Source of the DNA: CBDBZL01 sp031399025
GTDB lineage: Bacteria; Pseudomonadota; Alphaproteobacteria; Sphingomonadales; Sphingomonadaceae
Assembly: GCA_031399025.1 (NCBI GenBank)
Contig: JANNOJ010000022.1
Location: forward strand, 1 to 64,000
Reading direction: 5' to 3'
DNA: 64,000 bases
Shown: piece by piece, positions 1 through 7,371 of the stretch
How the letters are laid out: each line of letters begins with the position of its first letter
How positions within the stretch are numbered: position 1 is the first letter of the stretch
Made by a program: the position numbers and the translations under genes
Notes under the pieces: model-generated
What the model saw: only the letters and a program-made list of their open reading frames with translations
What the model was told of the DNA's origin: nothing
Database searches by the model: none

Positions 1-956
1 GCAATCGGCGCGGCGACGACCGCGGCGGCGGCGGCGCGGGCGCCGGCGGCCGAGGCGCCGGCCTGGTCCTCGCGCGACGACCGGGCAAGCCCGAACACCG
101 TCCAGCCGCCCACCATGGTGGCCGCCACCTTGACCACCATGACCATCAGCGCGACGTGCACCGCCCCGACCATGAAGAAGGCCATGGCCGCGCGCGGATC
201 GATCGTGCCCGGGATCCGGCCCAGAGCGGCGATGATCGGCACCGCCAGCTCGAGCATCAGCGAACCGCCGAGCACCGCGAACAGCGGCGCGATGGCCAGC
301 ATGACCAGGCCCTTGAGCCAGCCGACGAACAGCCCGCGGGTGCCGTTGAACAAGGCCATGACGATGAACACCGGCCCGAGCGCCATAAGCACCGCGAGCG
401 CGATCTTGCAGGTGGCGAGCACGCCCACCGTGCCCAGCAGGAGCAGCGTGCCGCCAAACCACATCAGGCCGGGCGGGGAGAACACCGAGGTCGCATCGCC
501 CATGGCATTGTCGCCCGAGGCCTCGACCAGCACGCCGAGCACCACGTCGATCTTGTCGGCGAACACGTTGGTGGCCGAGCCGTTCGAGCCCATCAGCACG
601 CGGGCGATCTCGTCGGGCGCGCCGACGGCGAGGTTGTAGATCACCGTCTGGAAGGCGAGCCAGGAGGTGGCGAAGGTGACCACCAGCACCAGCGTCACCA
701 TGCGCGGGGTGAGCGAGGAAAGGCCGATCCGCGTGCGCCCGGTGATGAGGCCGAAGGCGAAGATGGCGATGAACAAGGTGAGCAGGATGGTGAGCGCCGG
801 CGCCAGCGCGCCGTCGGCCCCGAACAGCCGGCCGAAGGCGGATTGCGCCATGTCGCCCGCGGCGCAGTCGACCGCGCGCAGGGCGGTGCCGATACCGCCG
901 GCGACGTTGTCCATCGCCTCTCGGCAGGCCCGGCTGGAGACGCCCGAAACGCTCAT
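1..956 (-). CDS. virB6: VirB6/TrbL-type T4SS inner-membrane protein (partial)
   Basis: Polytopic inner-membrane channel component of a type IV secretion system. The visible 318 codons begin ATG at 956 and run off the window at base 1, so the C-terminus is missing. Several long hydrophobic segments are visible, for example around LTILLTLFIAIFAFGLI and LLLLGTVGVLATCKIALAV. The last visible part is very rich in alanine, a common feature of VirB6/TrbL tails. The start codon overlaps the virB4 stop by four bases (ATGA), so the two are translationally coupled. The position directly after virB4 and the membrane topology support VirB6. Primary sequence in this family diverges fast, so the name rests on context plus topology. 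Confidence 0.82.
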   Translation of the reverse strand, partial: MSVSGVSSRACREAMDNVAGGIGTALRAVDCAAGDMAQSAFGRLFGADGALAPALTILLTLFIAIFAFGLITGRTRIGLSSLTPRMVTLVLVVTFATSWLAFQTVIYNLAVGAPDEIARVLMGSNGSATNVFADKIDVVLGVLVEASGDNAMGDATSVFSPPGLMWFGGTLLLLGTVGVLATCKIALAVLMALGPVFIVMALFNGTRGLFVGWLKGLVMLAIAPLFAVLGGSLMLELAVPIIAALGRIPGTIDPRAAMAFFMVGAVHVALMVMVVKVAATMVGGWTVFGLARSSREDQAGASAAGARAAAAAVVAAPI

Positions 957-3400
957 TCGGCCGCTTCCCAGGCCTGGAAGCCGTCATCCTCGTCCGCCTC
1001 GGCGCCGGGCGCCATCGCCGTGCGACCGCCCGGCCAGGGCCGGTTGGTGAGCGCCGGATACCAGTCGGCCGGGCTGTCGCCCACCGCCTCGCGCAGCAGG
1101 TCGAGCCGGCGCACCGCGCTCTCGCGGCCCGAGAGGATGGTGAGCACTTCGGGCGCCCCCGAGAGATCGAGCCGGACGACCACGCTGGCATCGGGCTGGC
1201 GCACCAGGAAGGCGCGGCTGTGCGCCGGCAGCGAGCGGATGAGCGACAATTCGTGCTCGGTCAGGCCGAAGCCGTCGCAATAATCCTCCGGCCGGGCGCG
1301 GGCGTTGGGCATGAAGATCATGGTCGCGGTCTGCTCCACCAGTGCCGTGGAGATCCGGCTGTCGAGCGCGTCGCGCGCGCTCTGGGTGGCAAAGCCCACC
1401 AGCGCGTTGCGCTTGCGCAGCGTCTTGAGCCAGTCGCGGATGCGCGCGGCAAACACCTCGTCGTCGAGCGCCTTCCAGCCCTCGTCGATGAGGATCATGG
1501 TCGGCTTGCCGTCCAGCCGTTCCTCGACGCGGTGGAACAGGTACATCATGGTCGCGGTGCGCAGCCGCGGGTTGTCGAGCAGCGCGGTCATGTCGAAGCC
1601 CATGACGCGGGTGGTGAGATCGAGCCGGTCGACCGCGTTGTCGAACAGCCAGGCGTGCTCGCCGCCGTCGATCCACGGCGCCAGGCGGTCGGCCAGGTCG
1701 CCGGGCTGCGGGCGGCGGGCGCCCGAGACCAGCTCGCGGAAATAGCGCAGGCGGCGCAGGCTGGCATCGTTGGCGTAGGCGGCGTCCACCCCGGCGGAGA
1801 TGGTGGCGAATTCCTCGGGCCCCTCGGCCTTGAGCAGCACGGCGAGGAAATCGCGCAGGAAGGCGCGGTTGCCGGGTCCGTCGGGCAGCGCGAGCGGGTT
1901 GAACCCGGTCGGCTCGCCGGCGCGGATGCGGTCGTAGCTGCCGCCGATGCCGCGGATGAAGAGCTCGGCCCCGCGGTCCTTGTCGAACAACACGGTGCGC
2001 GGCGAAAATTTCTGCGCCTGGGCGGCGAGGAAGTTCATCACCACCGTCTTGCCCGAGCCCGACGGGCCGATGACCGAGAAATTACCCAGGTCGCCATGGT
2101 GGAAGTTGAAGAAGAACGGGGTCGCGCTGGTGGTCTCCAGCAGGGTGACCGCATCGCCCCAGTGGTTGTTCTCCGCCTGGCCGAGCGCGAAACCGTGCAA
2201 ACTGCCGAAGCTGGCCATGTTGGCGGTGGAGATCAGCGCGCGGCGCACCAGGAAGCCCTCGTTGCCGGGAAACTGGCCCCAGAAGGCGGGCTCCAAATTG
2301 GTGTCCTCGCGCACCGCGATGGCGCCGGTATCGGCGAGCGCGGCGGCGACCGAGGCGGTGGCATCATCAAGCCGGCGCAAGTCGCGCTCGCGCACCAGGA
2401 CGCAAAGGTGATGGTCGCCGAACGCCACCGAGCCCGAGCCCAGGTCGTCGCGGGCGGCGAGCATGTCGGCGCGCTCGGCCTGGGCCTCCTCGTCGGCCGA
2501 GCGCAGGCGGCGCAGCGCCAGGTCGATCCGCTCGCGCGCGCTCTGCCGCTCCTGCGGGGCGAAGCTCTCGGTGACCACCATCTCGTAGGGCAGCCGCAGC
2601 ATGGCATCGAGCAGGCCGGGCGAGGTGGCCTCGGGATAGTCCTTGAGGCTCAGGATGGTGGCGAAATCGGGCGGGCCGGCGCCTTGCAGTTCCATTGCGT
2701 CGAGGCCGAAGCTGGCGCGCCGATACGGCAGCATCCGGCCGATGTCGGTGGCCTCCTCGGGCCGGCGCACCGGCCGCATCTCGCCATTGTAGAGCGCGCT
2801 CAAGAGTTCGAGCAGCTCGTTGTTGTCGCCGCCGCTGGGGCCGGTGTAATCGCCCAGCGGCTGGGCCCCGTAATCGCCCAGCGAGGCGGCGAGCGACTGG
2901 AGCGCGGCGCGCAAGGTGCGCGCGTCCTTGGGGTCGGCCTCGATCTCCACCCCGCGCTTGCGGAAGAACTTGCCCGCGCGCTCGGCCAGGCCCGCCTTGC
3001 CGCGCGCCGGGCGGCGCACGAGGGTGACGAACTGGTCGTTGACGAACAGCGAGCCCGAGGAGAGCTTCTCGCGCCAGCGCGCGTCGATGTGGGCCGCGAG
3101 CGGATCGTCGAAGCTGGCGGCCAGTTCTACCGCAACGCGCCGGCGGATGACGTGGTGGTAGAGCACGAAGCGCGCATCGAGGTTGGAGCGCAGCATCACC
3201 TCGCGGGTGGCGGCATGGGCGTTGAGCGCGTCGGTGTCCTCGGTCTCGAACAGCAGGCCGGGCACCTGCAGCGCGGCCATCAGCGAGCCGTCGCGCAGCA
3301 GCATGAGGTTGCCGTCGACCAGCCGCAGGTAGGGCAGGCGGTCGCCGGCATGCGCTTCCTTGGCGCTCCAGGCCGCGGGTCCGAGCCACTTGGTCTTCAT
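953..3400 (-). CDS. virB4: VirB4-family T4SS ATPase
   Basis: Cytoplasmic AAA+ ATPase that powers pilus biogenesis and substrate transfer in VirB-type secretion. The product is 815 residues, normal for VirB4/TrbE. An N-terminal CagE/TrbE/VirB region is followed by a P-loop, GPSGSGKT, with its lysine at about residue 451, and a Walker B, MILIDEGW, with Asp-Glu at about 639-640. ATG 3400 is preceded by a GGGA-type ribosome site. The start lies 88 bases after virB3, the only sizeable gap in the operon, and the stop overlaps virB6. Family assignment is secure. Whether the system moves DNA or protein cannot be told from this end of the operon. Confidence 0.95.
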   Translation of the reverse strand: MKTKWLGPAAWSAKEAHAGDRLPYLRLVDGNLMLLRDGSLMAALQVPGLLFETEDTDALNAHAATREVMLRSNLDARFVLYHHVIRRRVAVELAASFDDPLAAHIDARWREKLSSGSLFVNDQFVTLVRRPARGKAGLAERAGKFFRKRGVEIEADPKDARTLRAALQSLAASLGDYGAQPLGDYTGPSGGDNNELLELLSALYNGEMRPVRRPEEATDIGRMLPYRRASFGLDAMELQGAGPPDFATILSLKDYPEATSPGLLDAMLRLPYEMVVTESFAPQERQSARERIDLALRRLRSADEEAQAERADMLAARDDLGSGSVAFGDHHLCVLVRERDLRRLDDATASVAAALADTGAIAVREDTNLEPAFWGQFPGNEGFLVRRALISTANMASFGSLHGFALGQAENNHWGDAVTLLETTSATPFFFNFHHGDLGNFSVIGPSGSGKTVVMNFLAAQAQKFSPRTVLFDKDRGAELFIRGIGGSYDRIRAGEPTGFNPLALPDGPGNRAFLRDFLAVLLKAEGPEEFATISAGVDAAYANDASLRRLRYFRELVSGARRPQPGDLADRLAPWIDGGEHAWLFDNAVDRLDLTTRVMGFDMTALLDNPRLRTATMMYLFHRVEERLDGKPTMILIDEGWKALDDEVFAARIRDWLKTLRKRNALVGFATQSARDALDSRISTALVEQTATMIFMPNARARPEDYCDGFGLTEHELSLIRSLPAHSRAFLVRQPDASVVVRLDLSGAPEVLTILSGRESAVRRLDLLREAVGDSPADWYPALTNRPWPGGRTAMAPGAEADEDDGFQAWEAAE

Positions 3401-3488
3401 TCCAGTTGCTCCCTGCCGCGATATTGCCGCGGCGGTTGTCCGATACGCTCATCGGCGGCCGCCGGCAAACGGCCCGCAGCCAGCGCGC

Positions 3489-3770
3489 TCAGGCCGTGTA
3501 GCTGTTGCAGCCCCAGCGCTTGTAATTCCTCACTCGCGAGCACTTCGACACCTTGGTGAGCCACAGGTCGAAGATGCGCGGCTCGCGCAGGCAGGCGAAA
3601 TAGCCGATCGCGTGGACGATGACCGGGATCGGCAGGATCCACAGGCTCTTCAGGATCAGGAACGCCTCGGCCGTTACCATCAGGTTGATGACGAAATAGT
3701 TGAACGTCACGCCGGCGAACATCTGCGGCCGGGTGAGCGCGCGATGGACGGGGTGGCGGGTCAGCTGCAT
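3489..3770 (-). CDS. virB3: VirB3 family T4SS protein
   Basis: Small inner-membrane protein of the VirB channel, 93 residues, the usual VirB3 size. One or two hydrophobic stretches lie between about residues 18 and 60 (FNYFVINLMVTAEAFLIL; WILPIPVIVHAIGYFACL). The conserved tail signature is present: REPRIFDLW followed by RNYKRWGCNSY. It starts six bases after the virB2 stop and precedes virB4, the canonical order. It is expected to associate with VirB4 and the inner-membrane complex. Confidence 0.9.
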   Translation of the reverse strand: MQLTRHPVHRALTRPQMFAGVTFNYFVINLMVTAEAFLILKSLWILPIPVIVHAIGYFACLREPRIFDLWLTKVSKCSRVRNYKRWGCNSYTA

Positions 3771-3776
3771 GCCGGT

Positions 3777-4085
3777 TCAGCCCACCGCCGCGGCGGACTG
3801 GATGCCGCCGACGATGGAGGCGGCGCCGAACAGGATGAAGCAGCCGATGATGACGGTCGCGCCGAAGCGCCAGTTCATCCGGCCGGTCAGCATCATGAAG
3901 CCCACCGCCGCCACCGCCATCACCGCCACCGCGGTGGCGACGCTGCCCAGCAGCGTGTTCTGCATCCACGCCAGCGCCGAGACGATCGGCCCCGAGCCCG
4001 CCGGATCCTGCGCATAGGCGGCGGCGGGGAACAGGAGCGTCGCCAGGACGATCAGGCGGCGGCAGGATCGGGCAGGCGAAGGCAT
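3777..4085 (-). CDS. virB2: VirB2/TrbC-type pilin
   Basis: Major pilin precursor of 102 residues. A cleavable signal peptide ends near AAAYAQ at about residue 26. The mature part contains two hydrophobic helices (SVATAVAVMAVAAVGFMML and FGATVIIGCFILFGAASIV) separated by a short basic loop, TGRMNWR, the usual VirB2 pilin layout. ATG 4085 overlaps the stop of virB1 by one base. The location between virB1 and virB3 confirms the call. Confidence 0.9.
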   Translation of the reverse strand: MPSPARSCRRLIVLATLLFPAAAYAQDPAGSGPIVSALAWMQNTLLGSVATAVAVMAVAAVGFMMLTGRMNWRFGATVIIGCFILFGAASIVGGIQSAAAVG

Positions 4086-4768
4086 TATCGGTCGGCACTC
4101 CCGGAAAGGTCGGCCCGCGAATGGTCCGAGAGCCGGCCCATGATCGAAGCCACGTAGACCTGTGTCTCGCGTATACGCGGAATACCCCCGGCGCGGATCA
4201 CGCGGCCGGGGCCGGCATTGTAGGCGGCCAGCGCCTTTTCGAGGTCGCCATCGAAGCGATCGAGCTGTTCGCGCAGGTAACGTGCGCCGCCTTCCAGATT
4301 GGCCAGCGGATCGAGCGGGTCGACCCCCAGGTCGCGCGCGGTGCCCGGCATCAATTGCGCCAAGCCACGAGCGCCCACGGGCGAGACCGCATCGGCGCGC
4401 CAGCGGCTCTCCTGCCAGACCAGCGCCTCGATGAGGGCGGGGCTCAGATCATAGCTGGCGGCCAGTTCGGCCACGGCGGACGCATAGCCGGCCGGCACGT
4501 GGCCGCCATGCGCCGCGAGGTCGGCAATCGCGCGTTCGGGTACGAAGCGGGCGGCTTCGGGAATTTCGGCGAGGTCGGCGGGCTCGGCCAGCAGGCCGGC
4601 CACCGCCGGAAGGCTGGCCGCCGCCGGGCCATTGACCCAGTAGGCGCCATCGGCTTCCACCTGCATCACGTCGGCACGCGCGGGCACGGCCACCAGCGCC
4701 AGCGCGGCCGCGGCCACTGCGCCCGCGGCAAACCTGCCGATGGCGTATGGATACTCACCCAGAATCAT
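4085..4768 (-). CDS. virB1: VirB1-like lytic transglycosylase
   Basis: Periplasmic SLT-type lytic transglycosylase, 227 residues, that would locally cleave peptidoglycan so the secretion apparatus can assemble. A hydrophobic signal segment spans about residues 13-30. The catalytic domain carries VWQESRW with Glu120 as general acid, then GARGLAQLMPGTA and LAAYNAGPGRV, the standard motifs. GGAGGG lies three bases before ATG 4768. This is the first gene of the operon, and the upstream region carries a Pho-box-like repeat. It could be called a generic SLT protein, but its position makes VirB1 the best name. Confidence 0.88.
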   Translation of the reverse strand: MILGEYPYAIGRFAAGAVAAAALALVAVPARADVMQVEADGAYWVNGPAAASLPAVAGLLAEPADLAEIPEAARFVPERAIADLAAHGGHVPAGYASAVAELAASYDLSPALIEALVWQESRWRADAVSPVGARGLAQLMPGTARDLGVDPLDPLANLEGGARYLREQLDRFDGDLEKALAAYNAGPGRVIRAGGIPRIRETQVYVASIMGRLSDHSRADLSGSADR

Positions 4769-4802
4769 CGACCCTCCGAGGCGGCCCTAGTGCTTACATG
4801 AA

Positions 4803-4820
4803 ATGACACCGGCGTGACAG
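4803..4820 (-). promoter_or_regulatory. Pho-box-like direct repeat upstream of virB1
   Basis: On the minus strand this reads CTGTCAC-GCCG-GTGTCAT: two 7-base repeats with 11-base periodicity, close to the known PhoB site CTGTCAT-N4-CTGTCAC. It ends 34 bases before the virB1 start and points toward the gene, the placement expected for a PhoB-activated promoter. Binding is inferred only. Confidence 0.5.
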
Positions 4821-5004
4821 TGGGAGGCGGGGCGGGCGAGGCGCCGGGCGGCGCGGACCGGCCGGTAGCGGGCCAAAACCGGGTCAGCCGGTGGGCGTTT
4901 GCGATGGATCGCGGCGCTGCTGGCCCGCCAACTCCGCGGGCAAGACAGGGCGAGCGGGGATGCGCCGTGTTCCCAAGTTCGGCGCATCCGCTCCCCGGCC
5001 CGCG

Positions 5005-5391
5005 TCAGCGGGCTGCCAGCTGCCGTCCTTCCAGGGCGCGCAGGGCGCGGCGGGCGGCGGTGCGCGAATCCAGCCAGCTGCCGTCCGCCAGTTCCAGCGG
5101 GTAGCGGTCCGGGCTGGCGGCGGCGCGACGATAGGCCTCGGCTGCCCGGGCGAGGTCGCCCCGACCCAGAAGAGCGGCGCCAAGGTTGATGAGCAGCGCC
5201 GGGTCGTCGGGCTGCTGCACGAGCAATTGCTCGAGGCGGGTGATGGCTCGGTCGGCCTGGCCGGTGGCGATCTCGGCGAACGCGACGTCACGGCGGTCGA
5301 TGGTGTCGGGCATGGTGGTCTCGGGTAGTCCGGTCGGCGCCCAGGCCTGGGTCAGGGCCAGGGCGCTGCCGACAAGGATGGTGGTGATCAC
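5005..5391 (-). CDS. Small TPR protein with N-terminal hydrophobic segment
   Basis: A 128-residue protein with a hydrophobic N-terminus (ITTILVGSALALTQAWA), probably a signal peptide or membrane anchor. One to two tetratricopeptide repeats follow at about residues 45-100 (FAEIATGQADRAITRLEQL; LINLGAALLGRGDLARAAE). GTG 5391 was chosen because a strong AAAGGAG sits seven bases upstream; in-frame ATG codons farther upstream have no such site. TPRs bind proteins, but no catalytic motif is visible. It is divergent from the lipoprotein/TonB-receptor pair and shares its 286-base promoter region, which suggests shared control. Specific function unknown. Confidence 0.72.
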   Translation of the reverse strand: MITTILVGSALALTQAWAPTGLPETTMPDTIDRRDVAFAEIATGQADRAITRLEQLLVQQPDDPALLINLGAALLGRGDLARAAEAYRRAAASPDRYPLELADGSWLDSRTAARRALRALEGRQLAAR

Positions 5392-5398
5392 GAGGCAT

Positions 5399-5405
5399 CT
5401 CCTTT
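5399..5405 (-). promoter_or_regulatory. Ribosome binding site fixing a GTG start
   Basis: AAAGGAG on the minus strand, seven bases before GTG 5391. It decides the start of the TPR protein over longer in-frame alternatives that begin at upstream ATG codons. Confidence 0.7.
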
Positions 5406-5445
5406 CATGTCTAGGGAGAGGCATCATGCGCTCGGTCAGGCACGT

Positions 5446-5463
5446 TTGCAACATAACTGTCAT
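5446..5463 (+). promoter_or_regulatory. Pho-box-like repeat (distal) in divergent region
   Basis: TTGCAAC-ATAA-CTGTCAT: one perfect 7-base CTGTCAT half and one degenerate half at 11-base spacing. It matches the second copy at 5582-5599 at 13 of 18 positions. A further TGTCAC lies five bases downstream but out of the 11-base phase. Confidence 0.38.
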
Positions 5464-5581
5464 AGTGTCACAAATATGCAATGATACCGACGAGCGGCGG
5501 CATCGATCGCGCTCCCTCGCGCCCTTGTCACGGCCAGGCCAGGGAGGTCTCCTGCCGGCTCGACTTGGCGGAAATCCTTGG

Positions 5582-5599
5582 CTGCAAACAAACTGTCAC
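5582..5599 (+). promoter_or_regulatory. Pho-box-like repeat (proximal) upstream of lipoprotein gene
   Basis: CTGCAAA-CAAA-CTGTCAC: a perfect CTGTCAC half and a partly matching CTG half in 11-base phase. It ends 78 bases before the lipoprotein GTG and points toward it. PhoB binding is inferred. Confidence 0.42.
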
Positions 5600-5677
5600 G
5601 TCCCGCCACTAGCGGATGAATCGCGACAACGCTTTCGCACTTTCCCGATTCTCCGGTTTTTGAGGGGACCGCTCACC

Positions 5678-7270
5678 GTGACACACCTTACTCGCTCGCT
5701 CGCTCTCGGCTGCAGTGTCCTGGCGCTCGCCGCCTGCGGTCCCGAAGAGATTTCCTCGCCTGGTGGTGGCGATATCGACATCACGATCAACAACCCGCCC
5801 GCGCCGACGCCCTCGCCGAGCCCCACGCCCACCCCCACTCCGACGGTGAGTGCGGCCGCTGGGTGCCCCACGCTGGCGTTTACGCTGGTCGACGCCGGCA
5901 CCATCTCGGGCCCGACCGGCAGCTATCGCGTCTGCACCCTGCCCGCGGCGATCGGCGCCACGGCGACGCTGCCCTATATCGCCGGTCTGGTCTACCAGAT
6001 GTCCGGCCAGGTCGATGTCGGCACGGATCAGGGCGCCGCCACCTCGAACACCGCCGTGACGCTCACCATCGAGCCCGGCGTGATCGTATACGCCAGCGGC
6101 AACGCCTACCTCAACGTCAACCGCGGCAACCGGCTGAACGCCATCGGCTCGCAGGCGCGGCCCATCATCTTCACCAGCCGCGACAACGTGCTCGGCCTCA
6201 ACAACGACAATTCGTCGGGCCAGTGGGGCGGCGTGATCCTCAGCGGCCGGGCGCCGATCACCGACTGCACCGGCACCGGCGGGACGCCGGGAACCGTGAC
6301 CTGCCAGCGGCAGGTCGAAGGCACCTCCACCCCGCCGACCTACGGCGGCGCCTCGACCGCCGACAACTCGGGCACGCTGCGCTACGTGCAGATCCGTTAC
6401 TCGGGCTTCGTGCTGTCGAACGGCGATGAACTCCAGTCGCTCACCACCGGGGGCACCGGCACGGGCACGACCTTCGAGTACATCCAGAGCCACAACAGCT
6501 CGGATGACGGCCTCGAGTTTTTCGGGGGCAACGTCAACGCGCGTTACCTGGTGGTCATCGGCGCCGAGGACGACACGCTCGATACCGACGTGGGCGTCAA
6601 AGCCAACTTCCAATACGTGCTGGGCGTCCACCGCTCCGGCGTCGGCAACAGCTTGATCGAGGCCGACACCACCAACGGCAACATCGAGAACACGCCGCGG
6701 CAGAACACCCGCCTGGTCAATGCCACGCTGATTCACAACAACGCCGCCGGCGAGCCGGCGGTCCGGCTGCGGGGCGGCACCGACTACACGATCGTCAATT
6801 CGGTGGTCGTCTCGCGCACCGCGACACCGTGCCTGCGCATCGACGATCCGCAGACGATCCGCGCCGCGGATACCACGCTCGACGATGTCGGCCCCGTGGC
6901 TTTCCGCTCGGTGGTGTTCGACTGCGCCACCGACTTCGTCAATGGCAGCGCCCAGACCGGCGCGACCGCGCCAACCGCAACCGACGCGGCGAACATCTTC
7001 AACGAAGCCGGCGCCAACAACAACGCCAGCTTCACCAACTCGCTGGTGAACGGCTATATCAACGGCGCCAACGAGACGGCGGCGGTGGCGGCCGATCTGT
7101 CGGCGCTCGCGCTCTCGACCTACTTCCAGGTCCCAACCGGCGGCAATTACGTCGGCGCGGTGCGCGATGCGGCCAACGACTGGACCCAGGGCTGGACGTG
7201 CAACTCGGCGACCGTGGACTTTGGCACCACCGGTTCGGGTGCCTGTACTTCGCTGCCGATCTACCCCTGA
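5678..7270 (+). CDS. Secreted lipoprotein paired with TonB-dependent receptor
   Basis: A 530-residue protein with a lipoprotein signal: basic start, hydrophobic core, then LALAAC with the lipid-attachment Cys at residue 20. A Pro/Thr/Ser-rich linker (about residues 45-62, PAPTPSPSPTPTPTPT) leads into a repetitive Gly/Asn/Thr-rich domain resembling a right-handed beta-helix surface protein (IEPGVIVYA, QWGGVILSGRAP). GTG 5678 was chosen because it gives a clean signal peptide and has GAGGGGA nine bases upstream. The TonB receptor follows about 100 bases later on the same strand, so a receptor plus surface-exposed ligand-binding or processing partner is likely. No enzyme motif is recognised; function unknown. 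Confidence 0.75.
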   Translation: MTHLTRSLALGCSVLALAACGPEEISSPGGGDIDITINNPPAPTPSPSPTPTPTPTVSAAAGCPTLAFTLVDAGTISGPTGSYRVCTLPAAIGATATLPYIAGLVYQMSGQVDVGTDQGAATSNTAVTLTIEPGVIVYASGNAYLNVNRGNRLNAIGSQARPIIFTSRDNVLGLNNDNSSGQWGGVILSGRAPITDCTGTGGTPGTVTCQRQVEGTSTPPTYGGASTADNSGTLRYVQIRYSGFVLSNGDELQSLTTGGTGTGTTFEYIQSHNSSDDGLEFFGGNVNARYLVVIGAEDDTLDTDVGVKANFQYVLGVHRSGVGNSLIEADTTNGNIENTPRQNTRLVNATLIHNNAAGEPAVRLRGGTDYTIVNSVVVSRTATPCLRIDDPQTIRAADTTLDDVGPVAFRSVVFDCATDFVNGSAQTGATAPTATDAANIFNEAGANNNASFTNSLVNGYINGANETAAVAADLSALALSTYFQVPTGGNYVGAVRDAANDWTQGWTCNSATVDFGTTGSGACTSLPIYP

Positions 7271-7371
7271 TCGGGACCGGTGGGAGCGCGGCTCGTGCAG
7301 CGAACGCGCCCCCACCTGCCCGCGATCGGCCGGTACATTGAACACCAAGTGCAATGAGGGGTAACGAGATC

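Noticed and set aside
1220..3559. Long open frame on the plus strand opposite virB4
   Set aside because: It is a high-G+C antisense frame with Ala/Gly/Arg/His-rich, domain-free translation; virB4 on the minus strand has clear motifs.
1..4768. Integrative conjugative element
   Set aside because: No integrase, relaxase, attachment repeat or tRNA target is seen in the window.
5810..5850. CCC/ACG-rich tandem repeat as a mobile or CRISPR-like element
   Set aside because: It encodes the Pro-Thr linker of the lipoprotein and is explained by coding.
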